From positions 1 through 64,000 of the forward strand of contig JBPJFY010000017.1 of NCBI GenBank assembly GCA_051208045.1: a stretch of 64,000 bases of DNA, read 5' to 3'. This DNA comes from LZORAL124-50-18 sp051208045. Its GTDB lineage: Bacteria > Pseudomonadota > Gammaproteobacteria > Pseudomonadales > Oleiphilaceae. The notes below the pieces were generated by a model. It did no database searches, was not told the DNA's origin, and saw only the letters and a program-made list of their open reading frames with translations. Made by a program: the position numbers and the translations under genes. Positions 7,193 through 15,467 of this stretch are shown here, one piece after another (position 1 is the stretch's first letter; every line of letters starts with the position of its first letter).

Positions 7193-8155
7193 TCAAAGAT
7201 AAAGCGGCCCGAATTTTTCGCTCATGGCATCGCAAGCGCGGATCAACGCGTCCACAATTGCCGGCTCACTGGCAGAATGGCCCGCATCACGAATGATGTT
7301 GAGATCAGCATCCGGCCACACACTTTTCAATGCCGTCGCATTATCCAGCGGGCACACCATATCATACCGCCCATGCACAATGATGCCCGGGATGCCGGCA
7401 AGCTTCTGTGCATCGTTCAGAATCTGGTTGGGGGACAAAAACGCGTTATTCATGAAATAGTGACACTCAATACGCGCCAGCGCGATGGCCACATGCGGAT
7501 GTGCAAAGTGATCCACCACTTTTTGATTGGGGTGCAGGGTGGCGCATCGACCCTCCCAGATCGACCAGGCCTTGGCCGCCTGAATCTGCTCCAGCTCGTT
7601 CGGGCTCGTCAATTGCTGGTAATACGCCTCAATATAATTGTCTCGGCCACTCTCAGGAATAGGCTCCACAAAAGAAGCCCAGTAATCAGGAAACACACGT
7701 GAAGCCCCTTCCTGATAGAACCAGCGAAGATCTTCATCCCGACACAGAAAAATACCGCGAAGCACCATACCCAGCACGTTATCTGGATGGGTTTGCGCAT
7801 AGACCAGACTGAGCGTTGACCCCCAGGAGCCGCCAAAGAGTACCCACTTATCCACACCCAGCAGTTCGCGAATCCGCTCCATATCTTCCACGAGTAGCTG
7901 TGTGGTATTGTTTTTGAGCTCCGCCAGCGGCTGGGACCGCCCTGCCCCCCGTTGATCGAAGAGAATAATTCGGTACCGTTCGGAATCAAAGAAACGGCGA
8001 TAATAGGGCTCGCAACCACCCCCGGGGCCGCCGTGTACCACGAGAACGGGGATCCCTTTGGGATTTCCGGACTCCTCGATATACAGCTCATGAATGTCAT
8101 CCACCGGTAGGCGGTATTCCTTATTGGGCTGAATCTCCGGCAAAAGTGTCAACAT
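7193..8155 (-). CDS. pip: Proline iminopeptidase
   Basis: A 320-residue alpha/beta-hydrolase that removes N-terminal proline from peptides (S33 family). It has the oxyanion-hole motif HGGPGGG, DQRGAGRS, and the nucleophile elbow GGSWGS with the catalytic Ser. The catalytic Asp is probably in HGRYDMVCP and the His in DAGHSASE. The start at 8155 gives the usual family length. It lies between typA and dtd and is separated from typA by a strong terminator. Confidence 0.95.
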   Translation of the reverse strand: MLTLLPEIQPNKEYRLPVDDIHELYIEESGNPKGIPVLVVHGGPGGGCEPYYRRFFDSERYRIILFDQRGAGRSQPLAELKNNTTQLLVEDMERIRELLGVDKWVLFGGSWGSTLSLVYAQTHPDNVLGMVLRGIFLCRDEDLRWFYQEGASRVFPDYWASFVEPIPESGRDNYIEAYYQQLTSPNELEQIQAAKAWSIWEGRCATLHPNQKVVDHFAHPHVAIALARIECHYFMNNAFLSPNQILNDAQKLAGIPGIIVHGRYDMVCPLDNATALKSVWPDADLNIIRDAGHSASEPAIVDALIRACDAMSEKFGPLYL

Positions 8156-8222
8156 AAAGCAGACTTCACTCCTAGGGTAGAAACTTCATTAATGTGCTGC
8201 GCTTGTACCAAGACTATAAACT

Positions 8223-8260
8223 AAAAAAGGGAGCAGACCCAATGATCTGCTCCCTTTTTT
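8223..8260. terminator. Terminator between typA and pip
   Basis: AAAAAAGGGAGCAGA (8223-8237) pairs perfectly over 15 bp with TCTGCTCCCTTTTTT (8246-8260), with an 8-nt loop. It lies just after the typA stop, and the T run on the minus strand fits termination of typA. The symmetry would also stop plus-strand transcription. Confidence 0.92.
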
Positions 8261-8275
8261 TCACACCGGAAATGG

Positions 8276-10087
8276 CTAGCCTTTGCCAGCGCGGCGCCGC
8301 TCATGCTCCTTGAGAAACTTTTTACGCAGACGAATGGACACTGGCGTCACTTCCACCAGTTCATCATCTTCAATAAACTCCAGCGCCTGCTCCAGGGAAT
8401 GGCGTACCGGTGGTGTAAGAATGATGTTTTCATCCGATCCCGACGCACGAATGTTCGTCAGCTGCTTGGCTTTGGTCGGATTGACCACAAGATCATTGTC
8501 TCGACTGTGCAAACCAATCACCATGCCTTCATAGACTTCCGTGCCCGGATCGATAAACAGCCGGCCACGATCCTGAAGGTTATAAAGCGCATAGCCCAGC
8601 GACTTACCGGCAACCATGGAGACCAGCACACCATTGATCCGGCCCGCCATATCCACTTCTTTCACCGGCCCGTAATGATCAAAAACATTGGTCAGTATAC
8701 CTGAGCCCGAGGTCATGGTTAAAAAGGCGGAACGGAAACCAATCAATCCTCGCGCCGGGGAAATAAACTCCAAACGCACGCGCCCTTTGCCATCCATGGT
8801 CATATTCTTCAGGTCACCCCGTCGATTGCCCATTTCTTCCATCACCGCGCCCTGATGCTGCTCTTCAACATCAATCACCACGTATTCGTAGGGCTCCTGG
8901 ATCTCACCATCCACTTCTTTTTGCACCACTTCAGGGCGCGAAATACCCAGTTCAAACCCTTCCCGGCGCATGGTTTCAATCAATACCGACAGATGCAGCT
9001 CGCCACGACCCGATACGCGGAATTTTTCAGGCGAGTCACCGGGCTCCACGCGCAGTGCGACGTTGTGAATCAATTCTTTATCCAATCGATCCTTAATGTT
9101 ACGACTGGTGACGTACTTTCCTTCTTTTCCGGCAAAGGGTGAATCATTTACCTGGAAGGTCATGGAGATGGTGGGCTCATCCACTTTCAGCGGAGGCAGA
9201 GCTTCTACATTCTCAGGATGACAGAGTGTGTCAGAGATATTGAGCTTGTCGATCCCCGAAATACACACGATATCTCCCGCGGTCGCCAGATCCACCGGCA
9301 CCCGCTGCAAGCCGTTAAAACCCTTCACTTCCAGAATCCGGCCATTTCGGGTCTTGCCGTTTCGATCAATCAGGGTGACGGGGGTGCTGGGCTTCAGCTT
9401 ACCGCGCGTTATACGCCCGATACCAATAACCCCCACATAGGAGTCATAATCCAAAGAGGAAATCTGCATTTGAAAGGGTGCATCCGGATCGACACTCGGT
9501 GCGGGCACATTTTTTACAATCATCTCAAACAACGGCGTCATGTCTGCCTGCATATTGTCCGGATCATCCCCGGCAATACCATTCAATGCGGAAGCGTAAA
9601 TGACCGGGAAATCCAATTGCTCTTCCGTGGCACCCAGGCGATCAAACAAGTCAAACACTTCGTCCATCACCCAGTCAGGCCGTGCGCCCGGGCGATCAAT
9701 CTTGTTGATCACAAGAATCGGCTTCAGCCCCTGCTCGAATGCTTTCTGGGTCACAAATCGCGTCTGCGGCATGGGACCATCCACAGCGTCAACCAGCAGC
9801 AACACAGAATCCACCATGGAGAGCACCCGCTCCACCTCGCCGCCAAAGTCGGCGTGCCCAGGCGTATCAACGATGTTAATGCGGTAATCGTTCCAAGTAA
9901 TGGCAGTGTTCTTGGCGAGAATGGTAATTCCTCGCTCTTTTTCCTGGTCGTTGGAATCCATGATGCGCTCTGCATCCTGGTCCTTTCTGTCCAGTGTGCC
10001 TGACTGCTGCAACAATTTGTCTACCAGCGTTGTTTTGCCATGGTCAACATGCGCAATAATGGCGATGTTTCTTAAATTCTCTATCAC
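8276..10087 (-). CDS. typA: Ribosome-associated translational GTPase TypA/BipA
   Basis: A 603-residue GTPase related to EF-G that helps 50S assembly and stress or cold responses. The P loop is AHVDHGKT at residues 12-19. ERGITILAKNT (switch I), DTPGHADFGGEVER (switch II) and NKIDRPGARP (base specificity) follow. The C-terminal half carries the EF-G-like domains and the TypA-specific end. The start codon is GTG at 10087, giving the family's usual N-terminus (IENLRNIAIIAHVD). A -10-like TATAAT lies about 33 bp upstream. Confidence 0.96.
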   Translation of the reverse strand: MIENLRNIAIIAHVDHGKTTLVDKLLQQSGTLDRKDQDAERIMDSNDQEKERGITILAKNTAITWNDYRINIVDTPGHADFGGEVERVLSMVDSVLLLVDAVDGPMPQTRFVTQKAFEQGLKPILVINKIDRPGARPDWVMDEVFDLFDRLGATEEQLDFPVIYASALNGIAGDDPDNMQADMTPLFEMIVKNVPAPSVDPDAPFQMQISSLDYDSYVGVIGIGRITRGKLKPSTPVTLIDRNGKTRNGRILEVKGFNGLQRVPVDLATAGDIVCISGIDKLNISDTLCHPENVEALPPLKVDEPTISMTFQVNDSPFAGKEGKYVTSRNIKDRLDKELIHNVALRVEPGDSPEKFRVSGRGELHLSVLIETMRREGFELGISRPEVVQKEVDGEIQEPYEYVVIDVEEQHQGAVMEEMGNRRGDLKNMTMDGKGRVRLEFISPARGLIGFRSAFLTMTSGSGILTNVFDHYGPVKEVDMAGRINGVLVSMVAGKSLGYALYNLQDRGRLFIDPGTEVYEGMVIGLHSRDNDLVVNPTKAKQLTNIRASGSDENIILTPPVRHSLEQALEFIEDDELVEVTPVSIRLRKKFLKEHERRRAGKG

Positions 10088-10119
10088 TCGCTTCAGCCTG
10101 CTTCCGGTAAAAGCCGCGG

Positions 10120-10125
10120 ATTATA
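10120..10125 (-). promoter_or_regulatory. Probable -10 element for typA
   Basis: The minus strand reads TATAAT here, a consensus -10 box about 33 bp before the typA GTG start. No good -35 hexamer lies 16-18 bp upstream, so the promoter call is tentative. Confidence 0.35.
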
Positions 10126-10198
10126 CTCAATCACCTATTTAAAACCTATTAAAAAAGCATAGATTTTACTCAATACTACAATCCACCACTCACCATAA

Positions 10199-10246
10199 AG
10201 ACCTATTTTGGTGCATGAATATGTTTGCGCGCACCACTTTCGCGCA
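10199..10246 (+). promoter_or_regulatory. Enhancer-like pair of NtrC sites upstream of glnA
   Basis: The NtrC consensus is TGCACC-N4-TGGTGCA. A good match, CGCACC-ACTT-TCGCGCA, spans 10230-10246. A second site at 10199-10215 has a perfect right half (TTGGTGCA) and a poor left half. Their centres lie about 31 bp apart and about 121 and 152 bp upstream of the predicted start site, close to the arrangement of the E. coli glnA enhancer. The sites are read by eye. Confidence 0.5.
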
Positions 10247-10331
10247 CATCATTGTGGAAGCAGTTATCCAGCCCGATTACTACTCCCTGTTTTCTGGCAC
10301 GATTTCAACCAGTTACGCATCGCACCAAATG

Positions 10332-10348
10332 TTGGCAATCATTTTGCT
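10332..10348 (+). promoter_or_regulatory. Sigma-54 promoter of glnA
   Basis: TTGGCAATCATTTTGCT carries GG (10334-10335) and GC (10346-10347) exactly 10 nt apart, with TGGCA and TTTGCT contexts matching the -24/-12 consensus. Transcription should start near 10359, giving a leader of about 200 nt before the glnA ATG. This is the expected nitrogen-limitation promoter, activated by NtrC-phosphate. Confidence 0.75.
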
Positions 10349-10558
10349 TTACCCCTGGTCAGCCACGCTACGTGTCGCAACAATAAATTTTCGAGCGTAC
10401 TCACGCAAGTCATGCTATGCTCTGCCCTCGGCAGTAGAAACCCAAGCGGAAAACACCAACGCCATGCGGGCAAGCACGTCAGCCAGTTGGTACTTTGCCT
10501 GCTTGCCATACTTGACTCTCGAAGCTACATCACTAACAGGAAATACGGAGTAATCATA

Positions 10559-11965
10559 ATGTCAGAGAAAACTCTGAACCTTATCAAAGAACATGACGTT
10601 AAATGGGTAGACATGCGCTTCACCGATTCTCGCGGTAAAGAGCAGCACGTAACCCTTCCCGCTTCAGACGTTGACGACAGCTTTTTTGAAGATGGAAAAA
10701 TGTTCGACGGCTCATCCATCGCTGGCTGGAAAGGAATCAATGAATCTGACATGATCCTGATGCCTGATGACAGTACTTCGGTGATCGATCCGTTCACCGA
10801 AGAAACCACCCTGAACATTACCTGTGACATCGTGGAACCAACCACCATGCAAGGTTATGAGCGTGACCCGCGCTCTGTCGCACGTCGCGCGGAAGAATAC
10901 CTGAAGTCTACCGGTATTGCGGACACTGTTCTTTTTGGCCCTGAGCCAGAATTCTTCGTATTCGATGATGTACGCTGGAAAACCGACATCAGCGGTGCCA
11001 TGTACCAGATCAGCTCAGACGAAGCCGCCTGGGTTTCCGCGGAAGCTCGTGAAGGCGGTAACGTTGGTCACCGTCCAGGCGTAAAAGGCGGTTATTTCCC
11101 CGTTCCTCCTGTAGACTCTCTGCACGACCTGCGTGGCGCGATGTGTGCTGCTATGGAGTCCATGGGTCTGCGCATTGAAGTTCACCATCACGAAGTTGGT
11201 ACTGCGGGACAGTGTGAAATTGGCGTCGGCGCAAACACGCTGGTACGTAAGGCAGACGAAGTTCAGGTTCTGAAGTACTGTGTTCACAACGTTGCGCATG
11301 CGTACGGCAAAACCGCTACGTTCATGCCTAAGCCACTGGTAGGCGACAACGGTTCCGGCATGCACTGTCACCAGTCTTTGTCTAAAGATGGCAAAAACAT
11401 CTTCGCTGGCGATGCGTACGCTGGTCTGTCTGAAGAAGCGCTGTACTACATCGGCGGTATCATCAAGCATGCTCGCACACTCAATGCATTCACCAACCCG
11501 TCTACCAACTCCTACAAGCGTTTGGTACCCGGTTTTGAAGCCCCAGTGATGCTGGCCTACTCTGCGCGCAACCGTTCCGCTTCTATCCGTATTCCATTCG
11601 TCAACAGCGCGAAAGCGCGTCGTATTGAAGTACGTTTCCCTGATCCGACCGCCAACCCCTACCTGGCATTCGCTGCCATGTTGATGGCTGGCCTGGACGG
11701 CATCCAGAACAAGATCCACCCTGGCGATGCCATGGACAAGGATCTGTACGACCTGCCCGCAGAAGAAGCCAAGGCAGTCCCAACCGTATGTTCCACATTC
11801 GGTCAAGCGCTTGACTACCTGGAAAATGATCACGAATTCCTGACCAAAGGTGGCGTGTTCACTGAAGACATGATCGAAGGCTACATTGCTCTGAAGCGTG
11901 AAGAAGTTCAGCGCGTCAACATGACCACTCACCCTGCTGAGTTTGACATGTACTACTCTTGCTAA
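10559..11965 (+). CDS. glnA: Glutamine synthetase, type I
   Basis: A 468-residue dodecameric GSI that makes glutamine from glutamate, ammonia and ATP. It contains the beta-grasp N-terminus (KWVDMRFTDSRGKEQHV), the metal and ATP region GPEPEFFVFD, the GDNGSGMHCHQS signature, and the adenylylation loop DKDLYDLPAEE with Tyr397, the residue modified by GlnE in the enteric enzyme. The start at 10559 (MSEKTLNLI) gives the standard length; the longer upstream frame is leader DNA. The ribosome-binding site is weak (ACGGAG). Expected control is by NtrC at the sigma-54 promoter and by adenylylation of Tyr397. Confidence 0.98.
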   Translation: MSEKTLNLIKEHDVKWVDMRFTDSRGKEQHVTLPASDVDDSFFEDGKMFDGSSIAGWKGINESDMILMPDDSTSVIDPFTEETTLNITCDIVEPTTMQGYERDPRSVARRAEEYLKSTGIADTVLFGPEPEFFVFDDVRWKTDISGAMYQISSDEAAWVSAEAREGGNVGHRPGVKGGYFPVPPVDSLHDLRGAMCAAMESMGLRIEVHHHEVGTAGQCEIGVGANTLVRKADEVQVLKYCVHNVAHAYGKTATFMPKPLVGDNGSGMHCHQSLSKDGKNIFAGDAYAGLSEEALYYIGGIIKHARTLNAFTNPSTNSYKRLVPGFEAPVMLAYSARNRSASIRIPFVNSAKARRIEVRFPDPTANPYLAFAAMLMAGLDGIQNKIHPGDAMDKDLYDLPAEEAKAVPTVCSTFGQALDYLENDHEFLTKGGVFTEDMIEGYIALKREEVQRVNMTTHPAEFDMYYSC

Positions 11966-12016
11966 TTATTGGCAACTTTATGCAAAGGTACTCAATGTGA
12001 GTGCCTCCCGCATCAC

Positions 12017-12041
12017 AAAAACCGGCCCAGGCCGGTTTTTT
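12017..12041 (+). terminator. Terminator after glnA
   Basis: AAAAACCGGC (12017-12026), loop CCAG, GCCGGTTTTT (12031-12040) and a further T form a 10-bp perfect stem with a T tail, about 50 bp after the glnA stop. It probably ends most glnA messages before the downstream genes. Confidence 0.9.
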
Positions 12042-12076
12042 ATTGGCGTTTTTTGCCTATACTGGAGGTATCCATT

Positions 12077-12640
12077 ATGCACGAGGTACCGAGCATGAAA
12101 GGCAGATTTCACTTCCGTCTCCCACTGATCGCCACGTTTTCGCTCCTGCTCATTCAGGGTCATTACGCGCAAAGCGCTGAAGTGTATAAATGGGTGGATG
12201 AAAACGGCACGGTCCACTTTGGCGACCAGCCAACGGAAAAAGCTGAAAAAATCACCGTCGAACCGGTCGTGACGATGCCCTTCCCGGAAGCTCCTGCCGA
12301 ATTTAAAGCCAACGTTACCGAAAAAAAGAAAGTGGTGCCGGCCTATACCGTCAGCATAATCAACCCCATCCATGACTCAGCGTTTCAATCGGGTAATGGC
12401 GACTTGTTCATTGAAGTCAAAACGGAGCCTGCACTGAAGAAAGACGACACCCTGATTTACCGCCTTGATGGCCAAACGATTTATCAAGGCACAGCGCTGA
12501 CACAAACTACGCAAAACCTGGATCGTGGCACACACACGCTTTCTATCGAAGCAGTTACGAAAACCGGTAAAGCAGAAGGGTCTGCGACCAGCACTTTTAC
12601 AATCCACCGCCCAACCGTGATTAAACGCGCCAATAACTAA
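12077..12640 (+). CDS. DUF4124-domain secreted or periplasmic protein
   Basis: A 187-residue precursor with a signal peptide (about residues 1-35, hydrophobic LPLIATFSLLLIQ, cleavage near SAE). A DUF4124 module follows: VYKWVDENGTVHFGDQPTEKAEKI, the standard 'Y.W.D..G..HF.D.P' signature. The C-terminal half (from about residue 90) looks like a single beta-sandwich: INPIHDSAF, LIYRLDGQTIYQGTAL, LDRGTHTLSIEA. Function is unknown. It lies between glnA and ntrB, where DUF4124 genes are often found in related bacteria. ATG 12077 follows GGAGGT by 7 nt; ATG 12095 is an alternative. Confidence 0.8.
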   Translation: MHEVPSMKGRFHFRLPLIATFSLLLIQGHYAQSAEVYKWVDENGTVHFGDQPTEKAEKITVEPVVTMPFPEAPAEFKANVTEKKKVVPAYTVSIINPIHDSAFQSGNGDLFIEVKTEPALKKDDTLIYRLDGQTIYQGTALTQTTQNLDRGTHTLSIEAVTKTGKAEGSATSTFTIHRPTVIKRANN

Positions 12641-12654
12641 CACGCTCGCCACCA

Positions 12655-12685
12655 TTGCACCATATTAGTGCCAATGCACTATAAT
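12655..12685 (+). promoter_or_regulatory. NtrC-like operator overlapping a sigma-70-like promoter of ntrBC
   Basis: TGCACC-ATAT-TAGTGCC (12656-12672) matches 11 of 13 specified NtrC positions. A consensus TATAAT lies at 12680-12685, with -35-like TTGCAC at 12655-12660 (19 bp apart). An NtrC dimer bound here would cover the -35. This resembles the way NtrC represses the glnL promoter in enteric bacteria. The start codon of ntrB is 200 bp downstream. Confidence 0.5.
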
Positions 12686-12840
12686 TTATCTATCGAACGC
12701 GCTCTACGCGACTCAGCGCGCATCATCCTAGTGACATGACTCTGAGCGGATCGCCTCTCATCAGGGCGCGATGCTTTGATTTCACTCACTTTCTGCGCCA
12801 AAGATGCGCAGCAAACTCCTTTTGCACAATCGCATAAAAC

Positions 12841-12857
12841 ATGGTTTGGTTCTTGCT
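12841..12857 (+). promoter_or_regulatory. Possible second sigma-54 promoter before ntrB
   Basis: ATGGTTTGGTTCTTGCT has GG (12843-12844) and GC (12855-12856) 10 nt apart and a good TTGCT -12 element, but its -24 half lacks the CAC of the consensus. It would start transcripts near 12868, only 18 nt before the ntrB ATG, just ahead of the AAAGGAAG ribosome-binding site. Confidence 0.3.
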
Positions 12858-12885
12858 AGAAGAGTAAAAAGCAAAGGAAGACTCG

Positions 12886-14016
12886 ATGTTCCCAGCACAT
12901 TCGCACAAAAAGATTCTTGAAAGCCTCAGTAGCTCGGTTTTGCTATTAGATGAAAGCTTGAAGGTCATCTATTTAAACTCCTCGGCAGAGATGCTGCTTG
13001 AAATCAGCGGAAACCGCTTGCGTGGCGCGCCGGTACAGGAGCTTTTTCTCGACAGCAAAGAGGCCCTTGAGGCAATGCGGGAATCGCTGATTTCAGGCCA
13101 CCCCTACACAAAGCGGGAAGCGCAGCTGCATTTGCACTCGGGGAATACGATTTGTGTTGACTATTCTGTCTCCCCCGTTCAACTGGAGAATGAAGAAACC
13201 CTGCTGATTGAACTTCACACCCGCGACCGACTGATTCGCATAAGCCGCGAAGAGGAAATGCTGGCCCAGCGGGAAACCTCCCGCATGCTCGTGCGCGGAC
13301 TGGCCCATGAGATCAAAAATCCGCTGGGCGGCATTCGTGGCGCTGCCCAGTTACTGGATCGAGAATTGAATGATCCGTCTTTACAGGAATACACGCGGAT
13401 TATTATCGAAGAATCCGACCGGTTGAGAAATCTGGTCGATCGCATGTTAGGCCCGAATCAGTTCGTGCAGGCCAAACCCACGAACATTCATGAAGTCCTC
13501 GAGCGGGTGCACAGCCTGATCAACGTCGAGTCGAAGTCACGCATCGCCCTGATACGTGACTATGATCCCAGCATCCCCGAATTCGATGGCGATAAGGAAA
13601 AACTGATTCAGGCATTTTTGAATATTGCCCGTAACGCAATGCAGGCACTGATCGGCGATCATGTCGAACCCCGACAGGGCCCGGCAAAGATCACCATTCA
13701 AACCCGGGCCTTGCGCCAGTTTACGCTGGGGCACAAACGGCACCGACTGGTTTGTCGCGTGAAAATCGTCGATAACGGACCGGGCATTCCCCAGGACATG
13801 CTCCAGACGGTTTTTTACCCGATGGTGAGCGGCCGGGCTGACGGTACCGGGCTGGGACTCTCCATCACCCAAAGCATTATTGGGCAGCATGGCGGCTTGG
13901 TGGAGTGTGAAAGCCAGCCTGGAAAAACCGCCTTTATTATCTATATCCCACTTGAGCCTGGTGAATCCGGGAGTAATGTCTTGCAATCCAGGACCTTGAT
14001 TGGAGCTTTAAAATGA
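12886..14016 (+). CDS. glnL: Nitrogen-regulation sensor kinase/phosphatase NtrB
   Basis: A 376-residue cytoplasmic histidine kinase that phosphorylates NtrC when nitrogen is scarce and is switched by PII. It has a PAS domain (about residues 8-115, SSSVLLLDESLKVIYLNSSA) and an H-box RGLAHEIKNPLGG with phosphorylated His141. The N box is IARNAMQAL, and G boxes are VKIVDNGPGIP and GTGLGLSIT. There are no membrane segments, as expected. The stop overlaps the ntrC start by 4 bp (ATGA), so the two are translated together. Ribosome-binding site AAAGGAAG precedes the ATG. Confidence 0.97.
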   Translation: MFPAHSHKKILESLSSSVLLLDESLKVIYLNSSAEMLLEISGNRLRGAPVQELFLDSKEALEAMRESLISGHPYTKREAQLHLHSGNTICVDYSVSPVQLENEETLLIELHTRDRLIRISREEEMLAQRETSRMLVRGLAHEIKNPLGGIRGAAQLLDRELNDPSLQEYTRIIIEESDRLRNLVDRMLGPNQFVQAKPTNIHEVLERVHSLINVESKSRIALIRDYDPSIPEFDGDKEKLIQAFLNIARNAMQALIGDHVEPRQGPAKITIQTRALRQFTLGHKRHRLVCRVKIVDNGPGIPQDMLQTVFYPMVSGRADGTGLGLSITQSIIGQHGGLVECESQPGKTAFIIYIPLEPGESGSNVLQSRTLIGALK

Positions 14017-15443
14017 GTAAACAGGCCAATGTTTGGGTCGTTGACGACGACCGATCGATCCGATGGGTGCTCGAACGCGCCCTGCAACAAGCGGATATTT
14101 CCACGCATGCGTTCGAAAACGGTGACGATATTCTGCGCCAGTTAGGCAATCAGCGTCCTGAGGCCATCATCACAGACATTCGCATGCCCGGCATCAATGG
14201 CCTGGACCTGCTGCAGAATATCCACGAACGTTATCCCGATCTGCCTGTGATTGTCATGACGGCACATTCCGATCTCGACAGTGCCGTTTCCTCCTATCAA
14301 AGCGGGGCATTTGAATACCTGCCCAAGCCTTTTGATATCGACGAAGCGGTGAGTTTGATTCAGCGTGCCGTGTCCCATGCACAGGAAAAGCAGGCGCAGT
14401 ATTCGGAGCACGTGGAATCGACAGTCCAATCCACGGAGATCATTGGTGAAGCACCTGCAATGCAGGAGGTGTTTCGCGCCATCGGCCGTCTGTCACAGTC
14501 GAACATCACTGTATTGATTAACGGCGAATCGGGGACCGGCAAAGAGCTCGTCGCGCGTGCATTGCATCAGCACAGCCCCCGCAGAGAGGCCCCGTTTATC
14601 GCGCTCAATATGGCAGCCATTCCCAGAGACCTGATGGAATCAGAGCTGTTTGGTCATGAAAAGGGCTCGTTTACGGGGGCTGGCGGTCAGCGACAGGGCC
14701 GCTTCGAACAAGCCAACCATGGCACGCTGTTTCTGGACGAGATTGGCGACATGCCCCCGGAAACGCAAACCCGTTTGTTACGTGTGCTTGCCGATGGCGA
14801 GTTTTACCGCGTGGGCGGTAACTCAGCGATCAAAGTCGACGTTCGCATTATTGCTGCCACCCATCAGAATCTGGAAAAACTGGTCGCGGACGGCAGCTTT
14901 CGGGAAGATTTGTTTCACCGGCTGAACGTCATTCGGGTGCACTTGCCCAGCCTGAAAGAGCGCCGACAGGATATTCCCCGATTAACCCGCCATTTTCTAA
15001 AGCGGGCCGCCGATGAGCTGAACGTTGAAGCCAAAGAGCTCCGCTCCGACGCCGAAGAGTTCATGACCAACCTGCCCTGGCCGGGCAATGTGCGTCAATT
15101 GGAGAACACGTGCCGGTGGCTGACGGTCATGGCCAGTGGTCGCGAAATTCATATTTCAGACCTCCCACCCGAATTGCTCGACAACAGTGACGCGGCCCCA
15201 ACGGGGACGACCTGGCAGGAAGGCTTGCGTATTTGGGCGGAGCAGGAGCTCAAACTCGGTAAGCAGAGCATTCTGGATGCCGCAATGCCCGAGTTTGAAC
15301 GCGTGATGATTGAAACCGCATTAAAGCACACCGGCGGCAGAAAAAGAGATGCATCAATTCTGTTAGGCTGGGGGCGCAATACCCTGACTCGAAAAATCAA
15401 AGAGTTGGGTATGGCGGGCGCGGACGACAACGATGATGATTGA
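14013..15443 (+). CDS. glnG: Nitrogen-regulation response regulator NtrC
   Basis: A 476-residue sigma-54 activator. The receiver domain (residues 1-120) has the acidic pocket VVDDDRS and phospho-acceptor Asp55 in ITDIRMPG. The AAA+ domain (about 145-375) has Walker A GESGTGKE, the sigma-54-contacting GSFTGA loop (GAFTGA in most homologues), Walker B LFLDEIGD, and the R-finger region. The C-terminal Fis-type helix-turn-helix is RKRDASILLGWGRNTLTRKI. It should act on the glnA enhancer and on its own promoter region. It ends only 24 bp before the convergent mshP stop. Confidence 0.97.
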   Translation: MSKQANVWVVDDDRSIRWVLERALQQADISTHAFENGDDILRQLGNQRPEAIITDIRMPGINGLDLLQNIHERYPDLPVIVMTAHSDLDSAVSSYQSGAFEYLPKPFDIDEAVSLIQRAVSHAQEKQAQYSEHVESTVQSTEIIGEAPAMQEVFRAIGRLSQSNITVLINGESGTGKELVARALHQHSPRREAPFIALNMAAIPRDLMESELFGHEKGSFTGAGGQRQGRFEQANHGTLFLDEIGDMPPETQTRLLRVLADGEFYRVGGNSAIKVDVRIIAATHQNLEKLVADGSFREDLFHRLNVIRVHLPSLKERRQDIPRLTRHFLKRAADELNVEAKELRSDAEEFMTNLPWPGNVRQLENTCRWLTVMASGREIHISDLPPELLDNSDAAPTGTTWQEGLRIWAEQELKLGKQSILDAAMPEFERVMIETALKHTGGRKRDASILLGWGRNTLTRKIKELGMAGADDNDDD

Positions 15444-15467
15444 GGCTCTGCCCCCCGCCCCACTCGC

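Noticed and set aside
9218..10003. 261-codon plus-strand frame across typA
   Set aside because: Antisense to a well-conserved GTPase, with low-complexity composition and no ribosome-binding site.
10273..10315. CTGGCACGATTTCAACC as the glnA sigma-54 promoter
   Set aside because: It has the -24 half, but GC is missing at -12; the element at 10332-10348 has both.
10208..10558. 117-codon N-terminal extension of glnA from a TTG
   Set aside because: Glutamine synthetase starts at MSEKTLN (10559) by family length and Tyr397 numbering; the upstream region holds the sigma-54 promoter inside the extension.
11015..11932. 305-codon minus-strand frame across glnA
   Set aside because: Antisense shadow of glnA; no domain or start signal.
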